A stretch of 64,000 nucleotides of DNA from Notospermus geniculatus. Taxonomy: Eukaryota; Nemertea; Pilidiophora; Heteronemertea; Lineidae. The stretch is taken from positions 39,094 through 103,093 of the forward strand of contig NMRB01002015.1 in NCBI GenBank assembly GCA_002633025.1. Direction: 5' to 3'. Under the pieces are notes generated by a model that was given only the letters and a program-made list of their open reading frames with translations, ran no database searches and was not told the DNA's origin. This document shows positions 10,153-19,502 of this stretch, in pieces. A program made the translations under genes and the position numbers. The number at the start of each line of letters is the position of its first letter. The stretch's first letter is position 1.

Positions 10153-11361
10153 CTACGTTATCTCCATTTCGTCTTGGTTCTCAAGGACATTTCTGGTGTT
10201 TGCCAAGATATCACTCAGTTCTGGGTTTTCATTCCCACCATTACGTTGTTGTGCGGGCATACCCCATGCGGACGTACTAGGCATCGGAGCTGGCACTGTT
10301 TTTCCATTGCCCCCACTTGTTGTCCGGTTTGTGTCTAGTGTTCGCTGGTATGGTGCTCGGGCTGGTACCTTCCTAGCGTGGCTTCCACTGGCTTGTTGGT
10401 TAGTCTGTCGTGGTTTTGGTGGATGGTTCTTCGCGATAGCTCGTACTTCACCGTCGACTACCTTGTACACTGCATCGTCATATATCATCTTATCATAAGT
10501 GACGAAGACGTTCGCTGATGGATTCGTATCTCTGATGGCGTTACACTTATCAAAAAGCATACGACGCTTTTCTCGTATTTCACGGGGAAAGTCCTCGATT
10601 ATTCGAATTGTCTTATCGTTTCCCTGTTTCCTAGCTTGATAAACGGAAACTCGATCTTTGTAATCTCGAAAGCCCGCCATTATAGCACGTGGTTTCGTTC
10701 CTTGACGGGGCTGTTTACCCGGCGGATTGCGATGTACTCGTGTAAACACCAGTGCCTGGACCATTGGGAGGTCCATTTCAAATTTTTTCACCAAATTTTC
10801 GCGAATGACGTCCTCGCAATTTTCGTCTCGACACTCAGGAATTCCCAGAAAGACAAGATTGTTCCGTCTAGATCTGGCCTCTTGGTCTATAATTCGTTCC
10901 TCTAGAGCTGCCAACCGAGTGTTGACGTGGCTAATATCTGGTTGACTTTTACTTGTAGATCGTTTGACTGATTCTATTTCATTTTGCAATCGTTTCTCAA
11001 GATCAGTCAAGCGCCTCGTGAACTCTGATTGTAGACTTTCTCGCAGTGTTTCGATTTTGAACTCGATTAATGCAGAAATATCACTAGTTATAGATTTGGT
11101 GCTATCGTCAATCTTTTTGTCGACTGACACTTTCAGTTCCCTTATTTCCTTAAGAATTGTTTTCATTGTGCTAGTGCCGTTTCTGTCATCGTCATCCGAT
11201 GCAAAAGCACACGCTTCGTCTGCACCCGTTTGTTCCTCTAGTTCGTCCATCGTGTTGGTCTTTCTAGCTGATTTTTTAATCGGTGTATTCGAATCTGACT
11301 CACTAGTATTAGACGAATGTTTTCGTTTTTGCCGTCTATTTCTATTCCGAGGTCGTGTCAT
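10153..11361 (-). CDS. LINE ORF1 protein (402 aa, coiled coil plus RRM-like)
   Basis: Starts at ATG in a favourable context (GCCATGA) and ends at TAG. The order is a basic, low-complexity N-terminus (roughly residues 1-35) and an acidic stretch. A long heptad-containing segment with KEIRELKVSVDKK and RLTDLEKRLQNEIESVK follows (about 65-160). Then comes SRRNNLVFLGIPE, which resembles the RRM-like core of L1/CR1-type ORF1 proteins, a C-terminal domain (REIREKRRMLF...), and a Pro/Ser/Gly-rich tail. The likely function is an RNA-binding chaperone that coats the element's RNA. No CCHC knuckles are seen. The frame is intact, which suggests a young copy. Confidence 0.85.
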   Translation of the reverse strand: MTRPRNRNRRQKRKHSSNTSESDSNTPIKKSARKTNTMDELEEQTGADEACAFASDDDDRNGTSTMKTILKEIRELKVSVDKKIDDSTKSITSDISALIEFKIETLRESLQSEFTRRLTDLEKRLQNEIESVKRSTSKSQPDISHVNTRLAALEERIIDQEARSRRNNLVFLGIPECRDENCEDVIRENLVKKFEMDLPMVQALVFTRVHRNPPGKQPRQGTKPRAIMAGFRDYKDRVSVYQARKQGNDKTIRIIEDFPREIREKRRMLFDKCNAIRDTNPSANVFVTYDKMIYDDAVYKVVDGEVRAIAKNHPPKPRQTNQQASGSHARKVPARAPYQRTLDTNRTTSGGNGKTVPAPMPSTSAWGMPAQQRNGGNENPELSDILANTRNVLENQDEMEIT

Positions 11362-11817
11362 GGCGGGCTATTTCGAATAGTTCCATATTACGTTTGTGGA
11401 ATTCTTATAGACGTTTCGATCCACTGAATATGCTCCCAATTGAACGAGTCGCTTGGGCGTTGCTTGCGGTTGGTGTGCGCCAGCAGTTAGTGAAACGTGA
11501 CGGCCGATTTTTGGTCGTGGCCAACTCCTAAAAATATGACCTGTTTCGGCAGTACATTGACACGCCCATGTACATCAATACACTGTATGATATGGCGTCT
11601 CCAGTATGTTTAGCCTTGATATCCACTTCACACTCAAAAAGTCACTTCCTGAGACAAGAATGGCACCTACCTCCACTTGGAAAGCAAGAATATAGATTAA
11701 AACACTCTTTAGTCCCACTTTTACTCACTTATTATCGAATATGTCTACAAATTTTGAAGTTTGTTTTCTGCGACTTTAAAAACTCGTTCCTCCTACCGCC
11801 ATCTTGAAATCACACAA
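11362..11817. other. Probable LINE 5' flank; no other gene
   Basis: Upstream of ORF1. Might contain the LINE 5' UTR, but its boundary cannot be placed. No other coding signal is convincing. Confidence 0.35.
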
Positions 11818-11974
11818 AAAGGGACTCTAGAGGCAGCCCAGCATGGCTGGGGAAAACCCCGGGGAAAACCCATGTTCAATACCTCGTACTGGTGATTAAC
11901 GTTAAAGTGGCGCCGCCTAGTTGAAGAACCGGTACTGATAGTAGCCTAATGGCGAGCTGCCTCTAGAGGCCCTT
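11818..11974. repeat. MITE with AGGGACTCTAGAGGCAGC ends
   Basis: Left AAGGGACTCTAGAGGCAGC and right GCTGCCTCTAGAGGCCCTTT are inverted copies of about 19 bp enclosing 120 bp. Confidence 0.7.
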
Positions 11975-12674
11975 TAACAAAGTTCAAGGGAAGAGACAAG
12001 AATCATCGCTTTGACGAAGATCAGAATGCAAACTAGAATTGAACAATTCGCTTAACAGCGAATTGTAGACCATAGCCATGTTTTAAAAGGCTTACTGGAA
12101 TTCCCGCAAAATCAAAATGCGCAATGGGAAAATGCGCAAAGGGGAGATATCATTATTTAAAAACACACCATTTAAACAAACAGACTTCTATTCGAATCTC
12201 GCCAATCACGTTTCAGGTCCCAAAAGGTCTGTCTCACAACAGAACGTTAGGGACGGACGGGAACCTAAGAAGTAATGGTACCTAATTCAACGTCCCAGGC
12301 TTGTTACCTTTGATGCTATTGGTTACACGAGCATTTATCACTAGGGCTGCGCTGCTGTGATGAATACATATGTAAGGTCCTCCTTCTGATTGGTGGTCAC
12401 CAAGGCACATTAGGAACGCCCACCAATACAATAGCTTCTTTGACAGAGTGCGTTGGTTGACTGTCAATGAAGGGAAAACGATGTTACCGAATAGGCCTAG
12501 TTAAGCAGGTGTAACAGGAATCAGCGTCCTAGGAATGCAAGTCCCCAAACCATAGCCCGCTATTGTAAGGCTATTTTCGAACGGTCATGGTCTCTCTAGC
12601 CATATGTTCTAATCCCACGCTGAACAACAAGACCGAACTTTGGCTCCTGGGGGACTTGCATTTCTTTCACACCT
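11975..12674. other. No gene recognised
   Basis: Mixed sequence without a convincing frame or repeat boundary. Confidence 0.3.
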
Positions 12675-12961
12675 GCCATACACGATCAATATTATTGCAC
12701 AATATGGGGCCCAAAATAGGGGCATGTGCTTCTGGTATGACGGGTGGAAGAAAGATTGGCAATAATATCGCCCATTTTGGTCCTCATATTGTGCAATAAT
12801 ATTGCACGTGTATGGGCGGCGTAAAGCCGCCCATACACGTTCAATATTATTGCACAATATGAGGATCAAAATGGGCAATATTATTGCCAATCTTTCTTCC
12901 ATCCTTTATGCCAGAAGCGAAAGACACCCATTTTTGGCCCCATATTGTGCAATAATATTGT
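12675..12961. repeat. Two related MITEs head to head
   Basis: Copy 1 (about 12675-12817) opens GCCATACACGATCAATATTATT and closes AATAATATTGCACGTGTATGGGC. Copy 2 (about 12829-12961) opens GCCCATACACGTTCAATATT and closes ATTGTGCAATAATATTG. Both carry the internal word GGCAATAATAT..CCCATTTT in opposite orientation, so the pair forms a large palindrome around 12823. Confidence 0.75.
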
Positions 12962-12993
12962 ACCGGTACCGTGGAAAAAACGCTTTATAAGCC

Positions 12994-13443
12994 CTGTTTA
13001 CACTACATAAAAACCCGCGTCTCACCCGGGCTTTTTCTGTCTACACCTGTTAAAAGCGCGGGTCTAATAGACCCGGGGATGAAAAGTCCGGGCTTTTTGA
13101 ACCCTCCGATTTCGAAGGGTTTTTGGAGGGCTTAACTTAGACCCGCGTCTCCTGCGGGTTTTTTAAGTAGTGTAGACGCAATAGACCCGGGCTTTGTCTG
13201 GTTCTTGAACACCGCGACAGGCGGCGTGTCTTGTGGGCATGCGCGGTAAAAAGCCAGCACTCCAATTTAGCGCCTCCTCTTCGTGAAGAGTACGCTCCAG
13301 CAGCGACACTATCGCCGGGCGTAGGAATTAAGTTAAGCTAGATTTTAATAGTGTACACGCTCGCCGGGTCTCAGGCGGTTTTTTTTCAGGCCCCGGCTTG
13401 ACACGGGCTCAAAAAGCACGGGGATTTCTTTGTAGTGTAACCA
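12994..13443. repeat. MITE rich in CCCGGGCTTTTT words
   Basis: Begins TGTTTACACTACATAAAAAC and ends TTTCTTTGTAGTGTAACCAC. The interior holds multiple inverted ACCCGCGTCTC/GACCCGGG and CCGGGCTTTTT blocks. A related element lies at 50909-51262 (CTACACTACATAC ... CAGGTGTAACC). Confidence 0.6.
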
Positions 13444-13611
13444 CAGCTATTGACGAGCGGTCAGTTATTGATATAGGCCTGTTGAGAACAGTGCGGTGCA
13501 GAAAGCACAGTGCCTGGAACTGTGCCATTCATTGTGAAACTGTGCCATTGCAGTATTCAATCATGATGGCTCGAGCCGACAGGATCACAGAAGCTGAAAT
13601 TCGTGTATATA

Positions 13612-15262
13612 CAGTTGGGGTCAGAAGTTTACATACGCTTTGGTAAAAAATATTCAACTCAAATTTTCAAAAGGTTTTATTTTTCTTTCAAAAACTTTTT
13701 TCATGGGGAATTATACTTAAGATGTCTACTTTATTTTCTTGCTTCATTCATTGATTACAGTTTCTTTATTTCAGAATTATGTAACACAGTTTGTTCGATC
13801 TCAGAAATACAGTGGCTCAAAAGTTTACATACACTACTTGTAGCATTGCCTTTTACTGCCAGAACCTGACTAGGACATCTAGAATAACCATCCACAGGTG
13901 TCTCCCGATACTCTTGGGGAATTTGGGCCCATTCCTCTTGACATTAGTTATGTAACTCAGTTAAATTTGTTGGTTTCTTGCTCTGACTCATCTGTTAAGC
14001 TCATCTAAAAAGTTTTCAATTAGATTTCAGTCCGGACTTCACGAAAATCACTCTAAAACCTTCCCCCTGTTGTCTTCAAACCATTTGTTGACTACTTTTG
14101 CTCTGTGCTTAGGATTGTTGTCTGATTGAATGTTCCAATCGCGTCCTAGCTTCAATGATTTGGCAGAGGCCTTGATGTTGTCATCAAGAATCTTGAAGTA
14201 ATCCTTTTTCTTCATGATCCCATTGACCTTCTGGAGTCTCCCCGTGCCGGTTGCAGCAAAGCAGCCCCAAAGCATGATGCTACCACCACCGTGCTTGACG
14301 GTCGAGATGGTGTTCGTTGGGTTGAAGGCCTCGCCCTGTTCACGCCAGATGTTCTTCTGGTCATTACGACCAAAATGCTCCATTTTCATTATGTCAGACC
14401 GCAGAACCTTCCTCCAAAATGCTGATTCTTTGTATTGATGCTCCTTTCCAAACTTCTCCCTTGATTTTTTGTGCCGATCTTTGAGCAGTGGCTGCTTCTT
14501 TGCGCGGTACCACTTCAGTCCATGTCGATGCAGAACATCCTTAACCGTAGATCCTGGCACACTCAATCCTGCATCTTGGAGATCCTTGCAGAGCTGCTTT
14601 TTTGGGTCACCTGTGGTTGATTTTCACATTTGCACCAGTGTCTGTTCGTTTTTGGGGGGTCAGTTTCCTGTTTCTTTCGCCCCTTGGCTTGGTCAATGTG
14701 TTCCCGAGGTCCTTGTTCTTCCTGACGATGGTGTGAACGGAAGCCCTGGGTACCCTAAACTGCTTAGCAATGTGGCCTAATGAGGAGCCTATCTTGTGAA
14801 GATCAACCCCACGCTTTCTAAGGTCTTAGCTGTACAATTTGGATTTTCCCATCTTGTCTCGATAGTTCTGACTGTAGGAAAGGGCTAAAGACCATAGAAA
14901 TGCCTTCTCATGTAGCCACTATGGGATGTCCCGGGTTATTATATAACTGATGTGGTGACCAATGATCAGTAAAATGACTGTGAGGTACCGGTCATCAATT
15001 TTTCGAAGATTCGAGGTTGTGTTTTTAGAGTTTGACTAGGTGTATGTAAACTTTTGAGCCACTGTATTTCTGAGATCGAACAAACTATGTTACATAATTC
15101 TGAAATAAAGAAACTGTAATCAATGAATGAAGCAAGAAAATAAAGTAGACATCGTAAGTATAATTCCCCATGAAAAAAGTTTTTGAAAGAACAATAAAAC
15201 CTTTTGAAAATTTGAGTTGAATATTTTTTACCAAAGTGTATGTAAACTTCTGACCCCAACTG
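13612..15262 (-). mobile_element. Tc1 transposon of the IR/DR (Sleeping Beauty-like) group
   Basis: A 1651-bp element flanked by TA (13610-13611 and 15263-15264). The terminal inverted repeats are about 222 bp (13612-13834 and 15041-15262) with only a handful of differences. Each carries two direct repeats: an outer CAGTTGGGGTCAGAAGTTTA and an inner CAGTGGCTCAAAAGTTTACA. Two transposase-binding direct repeats within a long inverted repeat is the IR/DR layout known from Sleeping Beauty-type elements. The enclosed transposase gene is dead. The similarity between the two ends suggests a recent insertion. Confidence 0.93.
13838..14852 (-). pseudogene. Tc1/mariner (DD34E) transposase pseudogene
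   Basis: The ATG at 14852 begins MGKSKLYS, followed directly by an in-frame stop. The paired-like DNA-binding N-terminus is still readable (SSLGHIAKQF, then PRASVHTIVRKN), with another stop and a shift before 14566. From 14566 to 14048 a 172-codon frame carries the catalytic core: RSDIMKMEHFG (first Asp), TVKHGGGSIMLWGCFAATGTG (the glycine-rich box), and IQSDNNPKHRAK (second Asp). After KVLE the frame is broken by stops, although SPD...LIEN (containing the third acidic residue, Glu) is still visible. A remnant of the family's usual C-terminus (CQEEW, then GNAT) is visible too. The remnant spans the usual length of about 340 residues. Function lost; it would have catalysed cut-and-paste transposition at TA. 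Confidence 0.9.
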
Positions 15263-15264
15263 TA

Positions 15265-16060
15265 AGAAGCAACACAAGAATTTGTTAATGATGCAGCAAG
15301 GATCGGGGCCCAACTGATCTCAGCAAAAATAGTATTAAAAAAATAATCTGGGCTAATACCAGTGACGGTCTAAAAAGCCAGGGGTTCCTCATTACCGTAA
15401 ATGTCTCCGCCAGCCCGATGGACAGAGAACCTCTGAAACAATCCACTATAAATGTCCCCGAAATTAGACGAAGTACGAAGTATGTACGGTGGCCCATAGA
15501 GCTCATTGATGAAAAATATCGGTGAAAACTCACAGCTAAACCTGTAGTGTATACAAAACCCGCCGTGGGCGCAGCCATCTTTGATGCAATGCAATTTATG
15601 TCCATAAATTAGCCAGGACTCTGTATAAATAATGCGAAAAATTGTCAAATACATGTATTTCCTAAAATCTCTCGTAGTGCTGGTGGTAGTGTTATGAACA
15701 TCCAGGCGTGTCACTGAAACGGCGTTGTCTTCGAAGGGATAAAACAAGCATTTTTCTATCAGGCCCACAAACGATTCTTGACAAAGAATTTTTAAAACCA
15801 GCTGACATTATACATTCTTAGTGGCCTGGTCCCAATAAGGAGGTTTTTATTTCAATCAGGCATTTACTTCTAGTATTCGCGCGTCAGCAACTTCAGCTTT
15901 GTTGTGAGCATAGCTATACTTAGTAACTATGCAATGATGCCATTGCCAAATGTGTTCATTGCCTACCAAAAAAGCTTAACATGAAAGATGTTCATGTGAA
16001 CTCGGTGATGACAAAATTACGCTCGCCTAGCCCACATCTAGGCTTAATTCGGCGTATTCA
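15265..16060. other. No gene recognised
   Basis: Overlapping minus-strand frames of 106 and 132 codons (15285-15768) have hydrophobic pieces but no domain I can name and no supporting start or splice signals. Confidence 0.3.
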
Positions 16061-16290
16061 CGGTGTACAATCAACCTTGCCGTACAGCTACGGGAGAAAG
16101 TTCCGGTCACACACGCTTGGCAAAGCTGAGATTCCAAATTACTATAAATACCACTGCTAAGGGCAAAATGACAGTCCTAGGTGAACGAATACACTATAAA
16201 AGGCATGCAGCTGTAATATCTCCCAGAAATTCGCAGGAGAACGCATCAAATCGGCAATTTTAAAATGAACTGTACGGCTGCGGGAGAATT
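16061..16290. repeat. Dispersed repeat with GTACAGCTNCGGGAGAA ends, copy 1
   Basis: CTTGCCGTACAGCTACGGGA at the left faces CTGTACGGCTGCGGGAGAA at the right. The interior (GAAAGTTCCGGTCACA, GGCAAAGCTGAGATTCC, CCTAGGTGAACGAATACAC) is shared with 35917-36100. Confidence 0.75.
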
Positions 16291-16789
16291 AGACTTAACG
16301 ATGGTTATAAAAATATGCCACAGGTGGCTTATTTCACCGTCTTAAAAATGTCGCATAGTGACCCAGTGTTCTGAAATGCGGAACTCGAATTAAAATAAGG
16401 CATTCACCAATTACATGTAATATGCAGGAAATTTAATTGGCCTTCTTCGCGCCTTCGAGTGAAGTACAACAAGCTACCTGTGGGCACCTTTACACTCCGG
16501 TTTTCCAACACAACTTGTTGTGGAATGCCAAAGACACTGTGAAGTCGATATTTATTTAGAGTGTATCAGGCTTTTGGCTTCACACTGAACATCCGTCAGC
16601 TCTTGCAGTTCAAACTTGGGCTTCTCACTATCGTAGATCTGTTCAGAATTTTCAGGCAGTAGGTGGGAGCGCAAGAGCATCCAGCAGGAAGACAGGATCA
16701 TCCACATCAATGGAGGCTGCCATCTTGAAAGATCACGAAGGTGGCGCGATCTAGTCCAATTCGAAACCCCCGGTGCGGAACTCCATGGA
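16291..16789. other. No gene recognised
   Basis: No convincing coding frame or boundary. Confidence 0.3.
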
Positions 16790-16855
16790 GCACCGCTACG
16801 AATCCCGAATTCCGAATCCAAATTCGTATTCGGAATTCGTGATCCGTAGCGGTGC
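16790..16855. repeat. Hairpin with GAATTC-rich stem
   Basis: GCACCGCTACGAATCCCGAA pairs with the reverse complement of ATTCGTGATCCGTAGCGGTGC; a second stem of CCGAAT/ATTCGG type sits inside. It looks like a small MITE or simple palindrome. Confidence 0.6.
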
Positions 16856-17154
16856 GTTGTTGATATAACTATTGATCTGAGTGTCATTTGTGGTTTTGAG
16901 GCAAATTAGCCTACAGGACGCTGTATTTTCATACATTTGCATGAATTTGGCTGTAGTGTTTTGGGCGCATTGATACAAAGGCCTATTTTTCTCGTGACTT
17001 CAAGTGTCGCCAGAGACAAATTTCGTCTCCTTTACGTCTCGTGCGATTGTTTGAGACACAAACATTAGAATTTTCTTCTAAATCTCTCTAAAAAAATGGT
17101 AAGTGCCCTTCCTAAATCTCTGTGAAATTTCATTAAAATTGATCATTTCCCTCA

Positions 17155-17313
17155 GCTCGGGAAGCCTTTGTTAACCGGCGTTTTCGTATACCGTATACTT
17201 CTATGTACAGGAAGCCTTAGGCCATACGACTACGTTTATCTAATGTTTGGGTGCACTCACACAATAGATAAACGTCGTCGTAGAGCCTAACCGGGCGCTT
17301 GCAGAAGCTCACT
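17155..17313. repeat. Duplicated segment (pair of 19320-19412) carrying half of a GTATACGG hairpin
   Basis: GAAGCCTTTGTTAACCGGCG, the CGTATACCGTATACTTC block and GGAAGCCTTA are shared with 19330-19389, and CCGGGCGCTTGCAGAAGCTC is shared with 19390-19409. The copy here contains an extra 67-bp hairpin (17220-17286). Confidence 0.8.
17220..17286. repeat. 67-bp hairpin MITE with an empty site in the window
   Basis: GGCCATACGACTACGTTTAT faces GATAAACGTCGTCGTAGAGC. Flanks are CTTA (17216-17219) and CTAA (17287-17290). The paralogous segment at 19386-19390 reads GCCTTACCGGGCG without the insertion, which defines both ends and a 4-bp target. Confidence 0.85.
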
Positions 17314-17336
17314 AATGACTTGGATTAGCCGACAAA

Positions 17337-17553
17337 GGGTCGATTTTTTAAACGATAGCTAAGATAAACCTCGGTTTAACCATCGGCTGTTCTGAAAACC
17401 GCTAATTAATCAAAGTAAACATTTTTATTTTTAGAATGTTTGGCTATTAACGATTCATAAAATCGAAAAATTCACTTCGATTAACAAATAGTTTGTCAAC
17501 TAAGGGTTAATGAACCCGATGGTTATCTTAGCCATCGTTTATAAAATCGGCCC
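17337..17553. repeat. MITE with GGGCCGATTTTTTAAACG ends, copy 1
   Basis: The ends GGGTCGATTTTTTAAACGATA and GTTTATAAAATCGGCCC are inverted. Flanks are AAA/AAA. The site is empty at 39143-39151 (AGCCGACAAATACTTTTTT), within a shared older repeat (17310-17650 versus 39120-39235). A second copy in the opposite orientation is at 38353-38583. Confidence 0.9.
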
Positions 17554-17556
17554 AAA

Positions 17557-18200
17557 TAGTGATACTTTTTTTCATTGACGGATTCCAGTGCTGGTGTGGA
17601 ATTTGCCCCTAGGCCCTAATCAATAATGCCATAGCTACGCAGGCTACCGCCCCCTCTCTTAACCGCGGATTTAGCGACATTTTTTTCTCAAAAATCGAGC
17701 AAAAATACTTTCGAATTGGCTGTGTCGCTGGGACTGACGTTGTTGGAAAGGGCTTTTGTCGCACTATCGGCCTACATGTTCAGTTTGCACGCCACACCAC
17801 CGAGAAATATTTAGCGAATTTAGTGTACGTCAATGTGCTTAAAACTGGCCCTGTCGAATGGCAGAGCTGGCCATTTCAAAACGCGCCTGTGCGAGAACGC
17901 CACGTCGCAGGGGCTTCATTCAGTAATGAAATAACGAGCGTGGTCTTGTGTATTCACTGTTAAAAAATTGCCTCGAAATCATGCACGGTTAAGGAGTAAG
18001 AGCAAAATTACTAGACCCATGTCGGACCCCCTGCAAAAAGACAGTCTTTTCCAATAATGGCCGGGATTGAGAAAGTTAATATTTACATATCAGCAGATGA
18101 GTGTGATTCGCATGTTGACAGAACGTAAATGGAAATAGGATGATTGATAGTAACAACGCTTTTTTATTGACTGAGAAGAAAAACAGAAATCAAACATCAT
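17557..18200. other. Older dispersed repeat flank, no gene
   Basis: 17557-17655 (GACGGATTCCAGTGCTGG ... ATGCCATAGCTACGCAGGCT) is shared with 39160-39235. The rest has no recognised content. Confidence 0.5.
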
Positions 18201-18831
18201 GGGCCGTATTTATAAGGCTTCCTTTACATAGAACTATACGGTATACGAATACCGCGGTTAACAATGGCTTCACGGTCGTGAATCCACTTGAAGCCTTTGT
18301 TAAATGGCGTTTTCGTATACCGTATACTTCAATGTAAGGGAAGCCTAAGGCCCCGATTACATAGAGCTATACGCTATTCGGTATTCGGTATATACGCTAC
18401 AAAATTGGACATGCACAATACGAACAAAAAGCGAATAGCGTGCCCTCAGAATACTTTAGTCTTATGTAAACCACTCATGGAAATAACCTTGCTCGATTCA
18501 AACTATACGCGTGCCCTATGAAACGTGCCTAGAATACCGAATAGCGTATAGCTCTATGTAATCGGGGCCTAAGGCCCCGATGATTACATAGAAGTATACG
18601 GTATACGAAAACGCCGGTTAACAATGGCCTCACGGTCGCGAATCCTTTGTGAGGCCTTTGTTAACCGGCGTTTCCGTATACCGTATACTTCTATGTAATG
18701 GGGACCTAAAGGCCGGTGATAAGACTTAGACGGCCGCGTGTAACTTCGTCAAATGCATGGTGGAAGTGTGTGCATTTAGTGAAGTTAGACGCGTCTACAT
18801 GTAAGTCTTAAACACCCTTTATGAATACGGC
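18201..18831. repeat. Nested stack of hairpin MITEs
   Basis: The outermost ends are GGGCCGTATTTATAAGG and CCTTTATGAATACGGCCCC. Inside lie three consecutive hairpin elements. The first is 18216-18344 (ACATAGAACTATACGGTATA / TATACCGTATACTTCAATGT). The second is 18349-18568 (GGCCCCGATTACATAGAGC / GCTCTATGTAATCGGGGC). The third is 18573-18705 (GGCCCCGATGATTACATAG / CTATGTAATGGGGAC). CTAA occurs at 18345-18348, 18569-18572 and 18706-18709, each shared between neighbours. A fourth stem, ATAAGACTTAGACGG / CTACATGTAAGTCTTA, follows to 18812. No coding content. Confidence 0.85.
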
Positions 18832-19319
18832 CCCATTTGAATAACGTACGGGATTTTTACATCCCGTACGTAAAACAAATTGTTTTTTTAAAATTATGTT
18901 TAAATTTATGTTTAAAATTATGTTTGTTTAAAATCACACTGATCTCCACCTGAAAAAGTGAGAAAGAATGTTCACTGTTACCGTGACTGTGACGTTACAG
19001 ATTGACGGAAGAAGCGGCAACTTGACAATGGGCGACACACAGAGAAACAGCGAGTCCGTTTCCCAGTGTGTCATGAACAATGGGAATCACACAGAAAAAT
19101 GGCCACACTGAAAAACGTTACACCTGGCCTGTCACGAATGGATGGGAAACGCGAAATGCAATCTGGTCACAAACTTTAAGAAGCAAAATGAATGTTCCAT
19201 GAGATGTTTTTTCCCGAAAGATGCCCTAGGAACGTACACGTCATGTACAGCGTAGGGTTAAGTTCAGTAGTACACTGCCTGTACATTTCGTGTACATTTG
19301 AGATCGACACACCCATGGA
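18832..19319. other. No gene recognised
   Basis: Contains a CGTACGGGATTTTTACATCCCGTACG palindrome (18846-18871) and TTTAAAATTATG repeats; no gene. Confidence 0.4.
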
Positions 19320-19412
19320 TTCACGATCGTGAAGCCATTGTTAACCGGCGTTTTCGTATACCGTATACTTCCATGTAAAGGAAGCCTTACCGGGCGCTTG
19401 CAGAAGCTCACT
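19320..19412. repeat. Paralogous copy of 17155-17313 (empty site)
   Basis: Carries the TTAACCGGCGTTTTCGTATA half-hairpin and the CCGGGCGCTTGCAGAAGCTC flank without the 67-bp insertion. Confidence 0.8.
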
Positions 19413-19502
19413 GTTCACAGGCCTAATGGCCACATAGGCCTACACACGATCTACAAAAATTGGACCAACAAGTTTGATCGTATGTGACGGGAAAATTGGA
19501 TG

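Larger units (their letters stand above)
7903..11361 (-). mobile_element. Non-LTR (LINE) retrotransposon, RT region missing
   Basis: Read on the minus strand the order is ORF1 (11361-10153), apurinic-type endonuclease and linker (10152-8615), a single N at 8614, the C-terminal ORF2 domain (8612-8102), a short 3' UTR, and a 3' tail of TTCAA-type pentamers (about 7906-7925). Short tandem 3' tails in place of poly(A) are typical of CR1/L2-like elements. Coiled-coil ORF1 followed by APE endonuclease, RT and a C-terminal Cys/His region is the standard architecture of those clades. The RT catalytic domain (YxDD) is absent. Exact clade cannot be set without the RT. The 5' end beyond the ORF1 start was not resolved. 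Confidence 0.88.

Noticed and set aside
10196-11380. Plus-strand frames opposite LINE ORF1 (10196-10498, 10727-10945, 10964-11380)
   Set aside because: Antisense shadows of an intact coding region.
15285-15768. Hydrophobic minus-strand frames of 106 and 132 codons as a membrane-protein gene
   Set aside because: They overlap each other in different frames, and there is no recognisable family and no splice or start evidence.
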